A stretch of 64,000 nucleotides of DNA from Noviherbaspirillum sp. UKPF54 (GCF_007874125.1 NZ_CP040128.1:2976001-3040000); one strand, 5' to 3'; positions 39,545 through 50,528 are shown, counted from the first letter of the stretch. Translations and numbers: made by a program. Notes: a model not told the origin generated them from the letters alone.

Positions 39545-41079
39545 TAATGATTCCCCTTCATCGTTGCTCGTGCAGCCAATGCCAGCGCGGCATGGTCTGC
39601 ATCCAAAAAAGGCAATCTCTTGCCCTTGATTTCCTGATACGGCTCATGGCCCTTGCCGGCCAGCAGAACCACATCGTTCTTCCCTGCATGCCGCACCGCC
39701 CACAGAATCGCGGAAGCGCGGTCCTCGATCACGTGCAATGCATCCGTCGCCAGAGCCGCCGTGTCGATGCCTTGGACAATCTGCGCCAGAATAGTTGCCG
39801 GCTCCTCGCTGCGCGGATTGTCGCTGGTGACGATGATGCGGTCGGCGGCCTGCGCCACGCGCCCCATCTGCGGACGCTTGCCCGGGTCACGATCGCCGCC
39901 GCAGCCGAACACGCACCACAGTTCGCCGCTGCGCTGCTGCGCCACCTGGCGCAGCGTCGACAGCGTCTTTTCCAGCGCATCCGGCGTGTGCGCGTAATCG
40001 ATCACCACCAGCGGCGCGTCCTGCCCGCCCAGCTGCTCCATGCGGCCCGGCACCGCGGTCAGCACTTCCACCGCCTCGGTCGCTGCCTTAAAGGCAATGC
40101 CTTTCGCCAGCAGCACGCCGAAAATGCCGAGGACGTTACTGACATTAAATTGGCCGACAAGTTGCGTCTTCATTTGGGCGGAACCGGCTGCGCAATCCAG
40201 CTTGAACGTGGTGCCGCCATGGCTGGTGCGGATCTCGCTCGCGCGCAGGACCGCAATGCCGTCGATCTCCCGCTCCGCCAGCGTATAACCGGTGACCGGC
40301 AGTTGCGGACGCGCTTTCCTGAGATGTTCGACCAGGCGTACGCCCATGTCGTCGTCGAGATTGATTACCGCATGTTTCAATCCCGGCCAGTCGAACAGCA
40401 TTTTCTTGGCTGCTTCGTATGCGGCCATGTCGCCGTGATAATCGAGGTGGTCGCGCGTGAAGTTGGTGAACAGGGCGACGTCCACATGCATGCCATTTAG
40501 GCGTCCCTGTTCGAGGCCGATCGACGATGCCTCGATAGCAAGCGCCCTGGCGCCGGCATCGCGCAGTTCCGCCAGCTTGCGCTGCAACAGGACGGCGTCG
40601 GGTGTCGTATAGCCGGTATTGGCAAGGCCGGCGTGAGCGCCGCGCCGGTACAGGCCGACGCCGAGCGAGCCGACCACTGCGGTCGGCTCGCCCTGACGTG
40701 ACAGGGCGCTGCCGAGCCATTGGCTGCACGAGGTCTTGCCGTTGGTGCCAGTCACGGCCACGGTGAACATGGCGGCATCGGGCTGGCCGTAATGGGCGTT
40801 CGCGACCGGGCCGGCGGCCTTCTTGAGGTCGTGCACGGCCATGTGCGGCACCGTCCATGCAGCGTTCCACTGGAAGCCGTCGGCTTCGAAAATGACCGCC
40901 CTGGCGCCGCGCTGGATGGCGCTTTCGATATAACGCCGGCCATCGGCAGCGTCGCCCGGATAGGCGAAGAACACGTCACCGGCGCGGATCGTGCGCGAAT
41001 CCGACGACAGCTGCGCCGCCGGCGCCTCGGCCTCGAGCCAGTTCAGGATATTGGTTACGGAAGCAGTCACAGCCAGCAT
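39544..41079 (-). CDS. murE: UDP-MurNAc-L-alanyl-D-glutamate--meso-DAP ligase MurE
   Basis: Adds the third residue of the stem peptide (511 aa). The ATP loop VTGTNGKTSCSQWLGSAL and CGGDRDPGKRPQMG are seen, and the DNPRSEEP motif in TSDNPRSEEPATIL indicates meso-diaminopimelate as substrate. The open frame continues to 41700 inside ftsI, but the ATG at 41079 gives the expected MLAVTASVTNILNWL start and overlaps the ftsI stop by one base. Confidence 0.96.
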   Translation of the reverse strand: MLAVTASVTNILNWLEAEAPAAQLSSDSRTIRAGDVFFAYPGDAADGRRYIESAIQRGARAVIFEADGFQWNAAWTVPHMAVHDLKKAAGPVANAHYGQPDAAMFTVAVTGTNGKTSCSQWLGSALSRQGEPTAVVGSLGVGLYRRGAHAGLANTGYTTPDAVLLQRKLAELRDAGARALAIEASSIGLEQGRLNGMHVDVALFTNFTRDHLDYHGDMAAYEAAKKMLFDWPGLKHAVINLDDDMGVRLVEHLRKARPQLPVTGYTLAEREIDGIAVLRASEIRTSHGGTTFKLDCAAGSAQMKTQLVGQFNVSNVLGIFGVLLAKGIAFKAATEAVEVLTAVPGRMEQLGGQDAPLVVIDYAHTPDALEKTLSTLRQVAQQRSGELWCVFGCGGDRDPGKRPQMGRVAQAADRIIVTSDNPRSEEPATILAQIVQGIDTAALATDALHVIEDRASAILWAVRHAGKNDVVLLAGKGHEPYQEIKGKRLPFLDADHAALALAARATMKGNH

Positions 41080-42827
41080 CACAGGCTCTCCTTCACGCTC
41101 TCGGCGGGAATGATGATGTCGGTTACCGACGAATCGGGCGCAACGTTCATTGCACGTAACGCGTTTGCTGCAATGGCGGAAAATACCGGCGCGGCCACGT
41201 CGCCGCCGTAATGCTGTCCGTTCGACGGCTCGTCCACCATGACCGCGATGACGATGCGCGGGTTGGACACAGGCGCGAAGCCGACGAAGGATGCGACATA
41301 TTTGTTCACGTAGCGTCCGCCGGCCAGCTTGTAGGCGGTGCCGGTCTTGCCGGCGACGCGGTATCCCGGCACCTGCGCCTTGGGCGCGGTTCCGCCGGGG
41401 CCGGTCACGGATTCCATCATGGCGCGCATGTCGCGCGCCGTCTTTTCGCTGATGACGCGCTGCCCGGCCGGAGGCTCGTCCATCTTCTTGAACGACACTG
41501 GAATCAGGTCGCCGTCGCGCGCGAAGATCAAGTAAGAATGCGCCATCTGGATCAGGGACACCGAAATGCCGTGGCCGTAGCTCATGGTCGCCTGCTCGAT
41601 CGGTCGCCAGGATTTGTAAGGCCGCACGCGTCCCGCTACTGCGCCGGGAAAACCGAGCTTGGGCTGCTGGCCGAATCCGACCGTGGTAAACATGTCCCAC
41701 ATCTCCTGCGGCTGCATCTGCAGCGCGAGCTTGGCGGTGCCGACGTTGGACGACTTTTCGATGATCTGGGCCACGGTCAGCGGTCCGTGCGGATGCGCGT
41801 CGCCGATGGTGGCGGTGCCGATGGTTATCTTGCCGGGCGCGGTCTGGACGACGGTATTGGGCGTCACGCGCTTGGTTTCCAGCGCCAGCGCGACCGTAAA
41901 CGGCTTCATCGTCGAGCCCGGCTCGAAGGTGTCGGTCAGCACGCGGTTGCGCAGCTGCGCGCCGGTCAGGTGGGCGCGGTCGTTCGGGTTGTAGGTCGGC
42001 ATGTTCACCAGCGCCAGCACTTCACCGGTCTGTACGTCGAGCACCACGGCGCCCGCGGCCTTCGCGTTATGCTTTTCCACCGCCGCCTTCAGCTGCGAGT
42101 AGGCGATGTACTGGATCTTGCTGTCGATGGACAGCGTCAGGTTCTTGCCGTCGTGCGGCTCGCGGATCGCCTCGATGTCCTCGACGATGTGGCCCAGGCG
42201 GTCCTTGATGACGCGGCGGCTGCCGGTGACGCCCGCCAGGCTCTTCTGGAAGGCCAGTTCCATGCCCTCCTGCCCGGCGTCCTCGACATTGGTGAAGCCG
42301 ACCACGTGCGCCATCACCTCGCCTTCCGGATAGAAGCGCTTGTATTCCTTGCGCGTCGCGATGCCGGAAATGCCGAGCTTGAGAATCTTGTCGGCGACAT
42401 CCTGCTCGACCTGGCGCTTGAGGTAGACGAAGGTACGGTCGGAATCGAGCTTCTTGTTCAGGTCCTGGTCGCTCATCTCGAGCAGGCGGGCCAGCTCGCG
42501 CAGCTTTTCCTTGGGCGCGTCCTGCACGTCCTCGGGAATCGCCCAGATCGCCTTGACCGGCACCGAGGATGCGAGCACATGGCCGTCGCGGTCGGTGATC
42601 TTGCCGCGCGTGGCGGGCAGCTCGAGCGTGCGCGCATAGCGCGATTCGCCCTGCTTCTGCAGAAAGTCGGTGGACAGGCCTTGCAGGTAGAGCGCGCGCC
42701 CGGCCAGCGCGGCGAAACCAGCGAACAGGGCGAACAGCACGACGCGCGAACGCCACACCGGCAGCTTGACCGCCAATACCGGGCTGGCGGCGAACTGGAC
42801 TCCCTTGGCGGCGGCCGCACGCGTCAT
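41079..42827 (-). CDS. ftsI: Septal transpeptidase FtsI (PBP3)
   Basis: Class B penicillin-binding protein that cross-links septal peptidoglycan (582 aa). One N-terminal membrane segment (about 25-45) is followed by the pedestal domain with RGKITDRDG and the transpeptidase domain. Active-site motifs are STMK in FEPGSTMKPF, SSN in KSSNVGTAKLAL and KTG in VAGKTGTAYKL. The ATG at 42827 was chosen; the upstream open frame is antisense and out-of-frame ftsL DNA. It overlaps ftsL by 4 bp. Confidence 0.97.
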   Translation of the reverse strand: MTRAAAAKGVQFAASPVLAVKLPVWRSRVVLFALFAGFAALAGRALYLQGLSTDFLQKQGESRYARTLELPATRGKITDRDGHVLASSVPVKAIWAIPEDVQDAPKEKLRELARLLEMSDQDLNKKLDSDRTFVYLKRQVEQDVADKILKLGISGIATRKEYKRFYPEGEVMAHVVGFTNVEDAGQEGMELAFQKSLAGVTGSRRVIKDRLGHIVEDIEAIREPHDGKNLTLSIDSKIQYIAYSQLKAAVEKHNAKAAGAVVLDVQTGEVLALVNMPTYNPNDRAHLTGAQLRNRVLTDTFEPGSTMKPFTVALALETKRVTPNTVVQTAPGKITIGTATIGDAHPHGPLTVAQIIEKSSNVGTAKLALQMQPQEMWDMFTTVGFGQQPKLGFPGAVAGRVRPYKSWRPIEQATMSYGHGISVSLIQMAHSYLIFARDGDLIPVSFKKMDEPPAGQRVISEKTARDMRAMMESVTGPGGTAPKAQVPGYRVAGKTGTAYKLAGGRYVNKYVASFVGFAPVSNPRIVIAVMVDEPSNGQHYGGDVAAPVFSAIAANALRAMNVAPDSSVTDIIIPAESVKESL

Positions 42828-43096
42828 TTCGCCCCCATCGTCAGGTACTGGGTGCGATCCGGCGAGACCGCGACCATGTGCAGGTCGCGCCGGGCGTTGG
42901 CTTCGATGCGGGCATGCTTGCCGAGCGTGGACTGATCGAGCTGCAGCTGCGCCCATTCGATATCGAGCTGCCTGGCGGCGGCTTGCGCGCGCTCCAGCTC
43001 GATGAACTGGCGACGCGCCTGGTACTGCGCGTTGACCAGCGACAGCGCGCACAGAACAACCGCGAACGTGAGAAAGAAAGTGATGCGCCCGCTCAT
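42824..43096 (-). CDS. ftsL: Cell division protein FtsL
   Basis: Small bitopic protein of the FtsQLB complex (90 aa). A short cytoplasmic head is followed by a membrane segment (about 4-22, [19 protein letters not shown]) and a periplasmic coiled coil (about 25-75). The extremely tight packing (4-bp overlaps with rsmH and ftsI) and the position are diagnostic. Confidence 0.94.
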   Translation of the reverse strand: MSGRITFFLTFAVVLCALSLVNAQYQARRQFIELERAQAAARQLDIEWAQLQLDQSTLGKHARIEANARRDLHMVAVSPDRTQYLTMGAK

Positions 43097-44058
43097 CGTG
43101 CGCCTCCAGCGGTCAGGCGTTCGGCAACGCGCATGATGGCCGAGCGGGCGCGCGGGTTTTCCGCGACTTCGGCGTCGCTCGGCTTCATCTTGGACAAGAG
43201 CTTGAGATCAGGCTGCGGCAGGTCGATCGCGCGAATCGGCAGGCGACGGTCCGGCTGCGGCGCGTTGGCTTTGGATGCCATAAAGCGCTTGACGATGCGA
43301 TCTTCCAATGAATGAAAGCTGATCACAGCCAGTCTCCCCTGCGGGCCCAGTTTTTGAAATGCGGCCTCTAGTCCTATTTCGAGTTCTTCAAGCTCTTTAT
43401 TGATGAAAATCCGGACAGCTTGAAAGGTACGAGTGGCCGGGTCCTTGCCCTTCTCGCGGGTTTTAACGGCGCGTGCCACGATCTCGGCAAGCTGTCGTGT
43501 GGTTGAAATTGGTTCGATTGCCCGGCGAGCAGCAATCGCCTTTGCAATCTGAAAAGCATACCGTTCTTCCCCATAATCTCTGATCACCTTTCCGATCGTC
43601 TGTTCGGTTTCCGTCGCCAGCCACTGTGCTGCCGATATGCCGCGCGTGGTGTCCATGCGCATGTCGAGCGGACCGTCAAAGCGAAAACTGAAGCCCCGCG
43701 CCGCGTCGTCCACCTGCGGCGAAGAGATTCCCAAATCCAGCAGTATTCCGTCCACCTGCGCGATGCCGCGCGCTTCCAGAGCCTCGCCCATCGTCGCGAA
43801 GCTGTCGTGCACGATCTCGAAGCGCCGATCTTCGATCTTCTCGGCCGTCGCAATCGCGTACGGATCCTTGTCGAACGCGATAAGGCGGCCCTTCTCGCCG
43901 AGGCGCTGCAAAATCAGCCGGCTGTGCCCGCCGCGCCCGAACGTGCCGTCGACGTACACACCGCCTGCCCGCGCGCCCTCGATAGCGAGCGCGTCGACCG
44001 CTTGTTCCAGCAGCACCGTACGGTGCGGCATTTCCAGCACCGCTTGTTGATTACTCAT
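43093..44058 (-). CDS. rsmH: 16S rRNA (cytosine-1402 N4)-methyltransferase RsmH
   Basis: SAM-dependent methyltransferase acting on C1402 of 16S rRNA (321 aa; formerly MraW). Signatures: [13 protein letters not shown], the SAM loop [36 protein letters not shown] and [16 protein letters not shown]. It follows mraZ by 9 bp. Confidence 0.97.
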   Translation of the reverse strand: MSNQQAVLEMPHRTVLLEQAVDALAIEGARAGGVYVDGTFGRGGHSRLILQRLGEKGRLIAFDKDPYAIATAEKIEDRRFEIVHDSFATMGEALEARGIAQVDGILLDLGISSPQVDDAARGFSFRFDGPLDMRMDTTRGISAAQWLATETEQTIGKVIRDYGEERYAFQIAKAIAARRAIEPISTTRQLAEIVARAVKTREKGKDPATRTFQAVRIFINKELEELEIGLEAAFQKLGPQGRLAVISFHSLEDRIVKRFMASKANAPQPDRRLPIRAIDLPQPDLKLLSKMKPSDAEVAENPRARSAIMRVAERLTAGGAR

Positions 44059-44067
44059 GCGGTACCG

Positions 44068-44496
44068 TCAGAACGAAAAGTCGCTCAACACATCGGGCAT
44101 GCCATTGGCCACCGCCTGCGCCTCGTTTTCGGCGAGCTTTTCGGCATCCCAGATCTCGAAATGGCTGCCCATGCCGAGCAGCATGACGTCGCGCTTCAAG
44201 CCGACGGCTGCGCGCAGCTCCGGCGAAATCAGGATGCGGCCAGCCGTATCCATTTCGACATCGCATGCATTGCCCAGGAAAATCCGCTGCCAGGCGCGGG
44301 CCGACATCGGCCATGCGGCGATCTGCTCGCGGTGGTTTTCCCAGACCGGCCGGGGGAAAAACAGCAAACAACCATGCGGGTGCTTGGTCAGCGTGACGCG
44401 TCCTTCGCATTGGACCGTCAAGGCGTCACGATGCTTGGCCGGAATCGTCATCCGTCCTTTCGCATCGAGATTCAACGCTGAAGCGCCTTGGAACAC
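44068..44496 (-). CDS. mraZ: Transcriptional regulator MraZ
   Basis: AbrB-fold DNA-binding protein (142 aa) that forms rings and represses the dcw operon promoter. Two SpoVT/AbrB repeats are visible: [19 protein letters not shown] near the N-terminus and [19 protein letters not shown] in the second half. Its operator, four GTGGG-type repeats, is about 75-110 bp upstream. Confidence 0.96.
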   Translation of the reverse strand: MFQGASALNLDAKGRMTIPAKHRDALTVQCEGRVTLTKHPHGCLLFFPRPVWENHREQIAAWPMSARAWQRIFLGNACDVEMDTAGRILISPELRAAVGLKRDVMLLGMGSHFEIWDAEKLAENEAQAVANGMPDVLSDFSF

Positions 44497-44570
44497 CCTG
44501 ATTACCCTCGTGGTTGTTATCTGTTATTTATCTTCTTGCATCATGGTTTTAGAGGGCTTTGGATTTTTGC

Positions 44571-44605
44571 CCCACAAAACCACACTTTTTCACACTGTCG
44601 CCCAC
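44571..44605 (-). promoter_or_regulatory. MraZ operator: four repeats at 10-bp spacing
   Basis: Read on the minus strand: GTGGG, GTGTG, GTGTG, GTGGG, with plus-strand complements CCCAC/CACAC starting at 44571, 44581, 44591 and 44601. Exact 10-bp periodicity is the known layout of MraZ-binding repeats. The first repeat overlaps the -10 box of the mraZ promoter. Confidence 0.88.
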
Positions 44606-44632
44606 TTTAGAGGATGGATTTTTTGCGGTCAA
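44604..44632 (-). promoter_or_regulatory. Sigma-70 promoter of mraZ (dcw operon)
   Basis: Minus strand TTGACC (44632-44627), 17-bp spacer, TAAAGT (44609-44604). It lies directly upstream of, and touches, the MraZ repeats, giving a leader of about 100 nt. Confidence 0.8.
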
Positions 44633-44639
44633 GTAATTT

Positions 44640-45019
44640 CAGATGGCGGAAATCTGATTTTTCCCAATGAAGTCAATGACTTAGCGCGTTTCATTCGTGC
44701 AATATCACCACTGATTTCCTCAAATAATTAAGTACTTAGAGAAGACAGTGAAGGTAGTGCCTTAGATGTACACATGTGTTTGTCTAAGCGACAACAGTTG
44801 CGTAAAAGCAAAACGGGCTGGAAAACCGATGAGGGAATCTAGAAATTGTCTGACGGCACTAAGATTGCGAACCGGGAACTTAGTTCAAACAGCCAAGCCG
44901 GTATGACAGGAAGGCAATTCAGCCGTCGCGAAGCGGGCGCCGCGCCCCTGCATCCGGACTGGATTCCCGGCTATCGAACGACAATGCGGCGCGCGCCGCA
45001 CGGAAAATAACAGGGGTCG
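44640..45019. other. Gene-free stretch upstream of the dcw promoter
   Basis: About 380 bp between the mraZ promoter and the DUF442 gene stop. It has lower GC in its first half. I see no convincing ORF, tRNA, repeat or terminator with a T-run here. Confidence 0.5.
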
Positions 45020-45370
45020 CTATTCGACGTGTTTGCCGGATGCGGCGTGATACAGCTGCGCCGAGCGGGCGCCGGTACGGCAAAAGGCGAGCAGCGGCTT
45101 GGGCAGTTCGCCTACCAGCGCACGCATGCGACTGACGGCGCGCTCGTCGAATCCCTCGCTCGGCACGGGCAGATACGCATAGAACAGTCCTGCCGCATCG
45201 GCCGCCATGCATAGCGCGGCATCGCCCGGCTGGCTATCGCCGCCCTCCCCGTCGGGACGATTGTTGATGATCGAGCGGATTCCCATCCGCGCCACCTCGG
45301 CCAAATCGCCCGGCTGCAGTTGTTCCGAGACTCCGACCTCGTCGGTGAGCTTAATAATATGGATCGGCAT
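45020..45370 (-). CDS. DUF442 / TIGR01244-type phosphatase-fold sulfur-transfer protein
   Basis: Small cytoplasmic protein (116 aa) of the family fused to the MBL domain in Blh proteins. It has the segments SEQLQPGDLAEVARMGIRSIINNRPDGE and the active-site Cys loop LLAFCRTGARSAQLY, a phosphatase-like P-loop. The ATG at 45370 behind AGGAGG gives the family start; the longer frame to 45514 is not conserved. It lies 71 bp after the MBL enzyme gene on the same strand, so the two halves of Blh are split genes here. Involvement in sulfane-sulfur handling is inferred from context. Confidence 0.85.
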   Translation of the reverse strand: MPIHIIKLTDEVGVSEQLQPGDLAEVARMGIRSIINNRPDGEGGDSQPGDAALCMAADAAGLFYAYLPVPSEGFDERAVSRMRALVGELPKPLLAFCRTGARSAQLYHAASGKHVE

Positions 45371-45441
45371 GAAGACCTCCTGAGCGAGCGTGGGGCGAAC
45401 CTTCTTTCCTGCGAGTTCGTTTGCGGTTCTTGATACGCAGT

Positions 45442-46326
45442 TCACAGTGCATCGAGCGGAATCTTCAGGTAGCGGGTGCCGTTGTCTTCCGGCTCCGGCA
45501 GACGGCCGCCGCACATGTTGACCTGCACCGACGGCAGCAGCAGCACCGGCATGTCCAGCGTGGCGTCGCGTGCGGTGCGCATGGCGACGAATTCCTCTTC
45601 GCTGATACCGTCGCGTACATGGATATTGGTTTCGCGCTCGTCAGCGACGGTGCTGACGAATTGCACCTGGCGCCCGCCGGGCTGGTAATCGTGGCACATG
45701 TAGAGTCTGGCGTGCAGCGGCAGGCTGAGCACCTTGTTGATGGAGCGGTACAGCGTGCGCGCGTCACCGCCGGGAAAATCGCAGCGCGCGGTACCGTAAT
45801 CCGGCATGTACAGCGTATCGCCGACGAAGGCGGCGATCTCGTCGCCGTCATGCACGACATAGGCCATGCATGCCGGGGTATGGCCGGGGGTATGCAGCGC
45901 GCGGCACTGCAGGCTACCGAGCGCAAAGGCCTCGCCGTCGGCGAACAGATGGTCGAACTGGCTGCCGTCGCGCGCGAAGCCGGGGCCGGCGTTGAACAGT
46001 TTTCCGAACACCCGCTGGACAGTGGTGACATGGGCGCCGATGCCGATCTTGCCGCCGAGGCGCTGCTGCAGATAGGGGGCCGCCGACAGGTGGTCGGCGT
46101 GCACGTGCGTTTCGAGTATCCAATGCACCTCGCCCCCCAGTTCGCGCACGCGCGCGATTAACCGGTCGGCGGACGCGGTTCGGGTGCGGCCGGATTTCGG
46201 GTCATAATCCAGCACGCTGTCGACCAGTGCGCACTGCCCGCTGCCGCGGTCGAGCACAAGGTAGCTGATGGTCGAGGTTGCCGGGTCGAAGAAACCTTCG
46301 ACATGCAAGGCGCGCGCAGGGCACAT
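45442..46326 (-). CDS. MBL-fold persulfide dioxygenase-like enzyme (Blh type)
   Basis: Predicted iron-dependent sulfur (persulfide) dioxygenase oxidising glutathione persulfide to sulfite (294 aa). Metal-site motifs are [11 protein letters not shown], the His of [13 protein letters not shown], and the [20 protein letters not shown] segment of Blh-type proteins, followed by the YMCHDY His. The ATG at 46326 is behind AGGAGA; the longer frame to 47214 is a shadow of fisR. It has its own sigma-54 promoter 45 bp upstream and faces a FisR-type regulator gene. No SQR gene is in the window. Confidence 0.85.
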   Translation of the reverse strand: MCPARALHVEGFFDPATSTISYLVLDRGSGQCALVDSVLDYDPKSGRTRTASADRLIARVRELGGEVHWILETHVHADHLSAAPYLQQRLGGKIGIGAHVTTVQRVFGKLFNAGPGFARDGSQFDHLFADGEAFALGSLQCRALHTPGHTPACMAYVVHDGDEIAAFVGDTLYMPDYGTARCDFPGGDARTLYRSINKVLSLPLHARLYMCHDYQPGGRQVQFVSTVADERETNIHVRDGISEEEFVAMRTARDATLDMPVLLLPSVQVNMCGGRLPEPEDNGTRYLKIPLDAL

Positions 46327-46370
46327 TGCAGATCTCCTTTCAATGAGTGCGGACCGCCTGAAAATGTATT

Positions 46371-46386
46371 TGCAAGACGCGTACCA
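46371..46386 (-). promoter_or_regulatory. Sigma-54 promoter of the persulfide dioxygenase operon
   Basis: Minus strand TGGTAC-N5-TTGCA, keeping the invariant GG and GC of the -24/-12 elements. It ends 44 bp before the enzyme ATG. A TGTC-N5-GACA dyad at 46431-46443 lies upstream and could be part of the activator site. Confidence 0.75.
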
Positions 46387-46515
46387 CGTCCGGGGGCCGC
46401 CAAACGCCCTGATTTCGCTTGCGCAAAGCCTGTCTTGCCGACACCGGCGCTGCCAGTGACAGCGATTCTTGACAGTATTGGCAGTTGGCGGCAGAGTGGA
46501 CAAAAAGGAGTACGC

Positions 46516-47856
46516 ATGAATACCGAAACGTCCCTGCCCGCCGTCGAGGGCGCGGCACTGCGCTCGCTGCCGCAGGTGCAGGCACTGATTTCCTACCTCG
46601 AACAAGAAGCGCAGCCGATGATCGTGCTCGACACCGAGTACAGCATCCTCGCCGCCAATACCGCCTATCAGCGCCAGTTCGCCACCGCCGACAAACCCTA
46701 TATCGGGCACAAGTGCTACCGCATCTCGCATCACTACAACCTGCCCTGCGACCAGGCGGGCGAACACTGCCCGATGAAGAAGGCGTTCGAAAAACGCGGA
46801 CCGGACCGGGTGCTGCACATCCATCACACGCCGCGCGGGCCGGAGCATGTCGATGTCGAACTGCGCCCTATCCTGGATGAGCAGCGCGAGGTGGTGGCCT
46901 ACGTGGAGCGGCTGTCGGTGGTGCGCAACGCGTCGGCGCGCCCGAGCGCCGAAGGGCTGGTCGGCCGCTCGGCCGCGTTCAATGATGCGCTGTGGGCGCT
47001 GCAGCGGGTGGCGCCGTCGATGCTGCCGGTGCTGCTGCAGGGCGAATCCGGCACCGGCAAGGAACTGTTCGCGCGTGCGGTGCACGAGGCGAGCGAGCGC
47101 GCGCACGGCCCATTCGTGGTGGTCGACTGCTCCGGGTTGACCGAAACGCTGTTCGAAAGCGAACTGTTCGGCCACGAGAAAGGCTCCTTTACCGGCGCTA
47201 ATGCGCGCAAGCACGGGCTGGTCGAAATCGCGCAGGGCGGCACCCTATTCCTCGACGAAATCGGTGACGTGCCGCTGGCGATGCAAGTCAAGCTGCTGCG
47301 CCTGATCGAATCCGGCACCTTCCGCCGGGTCGGAGGCCTGGAGACGCTGCGCGCCGATTTCCGCCTGGTGTCGGCCACGCACAAGCCGCTCAAGGCGATG
47401 ATGGCGGACGGCCGCTTCCGGCAAGACCTGTACTACCGCATCGGCGCCTTCCCGATCCATCTGCCGGCCTTGCGCGAGCGCAGCGACGACATACCTTTGC
47501 TGGTCAATTCCTTTCTCCAGCGCAGCGCCGCCGGCAAGGGAAAAATCACGGTGGACCCGGCCGCGATGCGCCGCCTGCAGGCCTACGACTGGCCCGGCAA
47601 CATTCGCGAGTTACGCAACGTGCTGGAGCGTGCCCTGCTGTTTACGGACGATCGCGTGATACGGGTCGAGCATCTGCCGCCGGATCTCTATCCCGCACCG
47701 GTGGCCGGACCGGCAACGAAAGCCGGCGCAGCGTCGGACGATACGCTGAGGCGGATGGCGACCGGCTTTGGCGGTACGCGCCGCGAACTGGCCGAGCATC
47801 TCGGCATGAGCGAGCGCACGCTGTACCGACGACTGAAGGCGCTGGGGTTGGCGTGA
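46516..47856 (+). CDS. fisR: FisR-like sigma-54 activator sensing sulfane sulfur
   Basis: Regulator (446 aa) with an N-terminal PAS-like sensor (about 20-140), an AAA+ domain (Walker A GESGTGKE near 180, sigma-54 loop GSFTGA near 220) and a C-terminal Fis-type HTH (about 410-445). In FisR of Cupriavidus pinatubonensis three sensor cysteines (53, 64, 71) react with polysulfide. Here Cys67, Cys78 and Cys85 have exactly the same spacing. It is divergent from the persulfide dioxygenase gene, which has a sigma-54 promoter. The ATG at 46516 follows AAGGAG. A TTGACA at 46469-46474 may be its own -35. Confidence 0.87.
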   Translation: MNTETSLPAVEGAALRSLPQVQALISYLEQEAQPMIVLDTEYSILAANTAYQRQFATADKPYIGHKCYRISHHYNLPCDQAGEHCPMKKAFEKRGPDRVLHIHHTPRGPEHVDVELRPILDEQREVVAYVERLSVVRNASARPSAEGLVGRSAAFNDALWALQRVAPSMLPVLLQGESGTGKELFARAVHEASERAHGPFVVVDCSGLTETLFESELFGHEKGSFTGANARKHGLVEIAQGGTLFLDEIGDVPLAMQVKLLRLIESGTFRRVGGLETLRADFRLVSATHKPLKAMMADGRFRQDLYYRIGAFPIHLPALRERSDDIPLLVNSFLQRSAAGKGKITVDPAAMRRLQAYDWPGNIRELRNVLERALLFTDDRVIRVEHLPPDLYPAPVAGPATKAGAASDDTLRRMATGFGGTRRELAEHLGMSERTLYRRLKALGLA

Positions 47857-47900
47857 TGCTCTTCCTGCAATGCGCATCGCCAGCGGCGGCGCATCCTGCC

Positions 47901-48079
47901 CTATGCTCCCGATAGCCGCACAGCCATGAGAACGATGGCGAGCAGGCACGCCGGCGTAGAAAAAAGTCGGCGCGCCCGCCGTCGCCGATCAGCAGGCGCG
48001 GGGATACGGACAGGACCAGCGTCAACGCGATAGCCAGCACCAGCGGCAACCACGCCAGGCCCGACGCATGCCTGTCCAT
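47901..48079 (-). pseudogene. Frameshifted small membrane protein (YbgE-like, tentative)
   Basis: From the ATG at 48079 the frame encodes a membrane helix (LAWLPLVLAIALTLVLSV) and then SPRLLIGDGGRADF. A run of six T (minus strand; near 47960) follows, after which the frame turns into unlikely residues. One backward frame step at the run continues FSTPACLLAIVLMAVRLSGA and a stop at 47901. The product would be about 59 aa with two hydrophobic stretches. Position after a cydX-like gene suggests a YbgE relative, but similarity is weak. It could be a sequencing indel, a real mutation or slippage. Confidence 0.35.
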
Positions 48080-48227
48080 GCGCCCCTCGCGGCGCATGGT
48101 TTGCCGCATCCTTGTCATGCGCCAGACGCCGCGCCTCCTCGTTTTCGCCCCACGTCGCATTGAGGATGGCCAGCAGCACCGCAAATCCGATCCCCGGAAT
48201 CCAGGCGAAACACCACATGATGTCCAT
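47901..48227 (-). CDS. cydX: CydX/YbgT-like small subunit, orphan, with unusual extension
   Basis: The first 35 residues (MDIMWCFAWIPGIGFAVLLA and ILNATWGENEEARR) match CydX, the one-helix subunit of cytochrome bd oxidase, which normally starts MWYFAWILG and is 35-50 aa long. Here the frame has no stop at the usual place and runs on to 47901 (108 aa) through the overlapping YbgE-like gene. The start may be 48227 or 48218. There are no cydA or cydB genes beside it, so it is either a remnant of a lost operon or an orphan copy. Confidence 0.5.
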   Translation of the reverse strand: MDIMWCFAWIPGIGFAVLLAILNATWGENEEARRLAHDKDAANHAPRGAHGQACVGPGVVAAGAGYRVDAGPVRIPAPADRRRRARRLFSTPACLLAIVLMAVRLSGA

Positions 48228-48233
48228 CCTCAA

Positions 48234-48479
48234 TCAGCAGAGTGCTCGTTTTGCCGGATGAATCCGGCGGTCACCTTGCCGGAGCAGCGCCTGCGGCCAT
48301 GCTGCCACGACTGCCAACATGGCAGGACTCGCTGTCAGTACCGGAAGCAAAGCGGCACATCGCTTTCTGCCGCAGCCGAAGAAAAACAAGGATTTGCGCA
48401 GAGATCACGGGGGAAAGCCTATATGGCACGCATGTTGCCTATAAATGCTTGAGGCCAAGATTCCACTAATAGGATAGAC
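48234..48479. other. Intergenic region before the Rieske gene
   Basis: About 245 bp between the divergent cydX-like and Rieske genes. It must hold the promoter of the latter. I see no full FNR box or terminator; TTGCGCAGAGATCA at 48394-48407 is only FNR-like with wrong spacing. Confidence 0.4.
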
Positions 48480-49088
48480 ATGAACGGCACCACAAAACCC
48501 GATCGCGGGCGGCGCACGCTGCTCGTCGCCACCGGCGCGGCCGCCGGCATTCCGGCGCTGTCCGGCGCCGGCGCGCTGCTCGGCACACTGCAGCCGTCCG
48601 AGCGCGCGAAAGCCGCTGGCGCCCCGGTCGAGGTCGACATCTCCGACCTCGCGCCCGGCCAGATGAAAACCGTGGAATGGCGCGGCAAGCCGGTATGGAT
48701 ACTGCGGCGCACGCCGAACATGCTGGACGCCCTGAAGAGCAGCACCGGCCAGCTGGCCGATCCGGATTCCGAACGCAACAAGGATGAAGTGACGCCGGCG
48801 TACGCGCGCAACGCGCACCGCTCGATCAAGCCGGACATCCTGGTCGCGATCGGCATCTGCACTCATCTCGGCTGCTCGCCCAGCGAAAAGTTTTCCCCGG
48901 GCGCCCAGCCCTCGCTGCCCGACGACTGGGCGGGCGGCTTTCTCTGCCCCTGCCACGGCTCGACCTTCGACCTGGCCGGGCGCGTCTTCAAAAACAAGCC
49001 GGCTCCGGACAACCTGCCCATACCTCGGCATATGTATGCCAGCGAAACCCGGATCGTCATCGGCAAGGATGAGTCCGGCGAAGCCTGA
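48480..49088 (+). CDS. Rieske [2Fe-2S] protein (ubiquinol-cytochrome c reductase ISP type)
   Basis: Electron-transfer subunit of the cytochrome bc1 type (202 aa). An N-terminal Tat-like start (RRTLLVATGAAAGIPALSG) serves as membrane anchor, and the cluster motifs are CTHLGC and CPCHGS, both complete. It is an orphan: no cytochrome b or c1 gene follows. Instead ccoG starts 12 bp later on the same strand. It may be a second Rieske copy used under other growth conditions; that is a guess. Confidence 0.88.
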   Translation: MNGTTKPDRGRRTLLVATGAAAGIPALSGAGALLGTLQPSERAKAAGAPVEVDISDLAPGQMKTVEWRGKPVWILRRTPNMLDALKSSTGQLADPDSERNKDEVTPAYARNAHRSIKPDILVAIGICTHLGCSPSEKFSPGAQPSLPDDWAGGFLCPCHGSTFDLAGRVFKNKPAPDNLPIPRHMYASETRIVIGKDESGEA

Positions 49089-49100
49089 CGGGAGCAAAAC

Positions 49101-50528
<1,428 letters not shown>

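Noticed and set aside
48238..48300. Possible remnant of the cydB end (SGKVTAG...) before the cydX-like gene
   Set aside because: Only four or five residues resemble the CydB tail, and a stop codon is present shortly upstream in that frame; chance is likely.
48394..48407. FNR-like site TTGCGCAGAGATCA before the Rieske gene
   Set aside because: The second half is shifted by one base and two core bases are wrong compared with TTGAT-N4-ATCAA.
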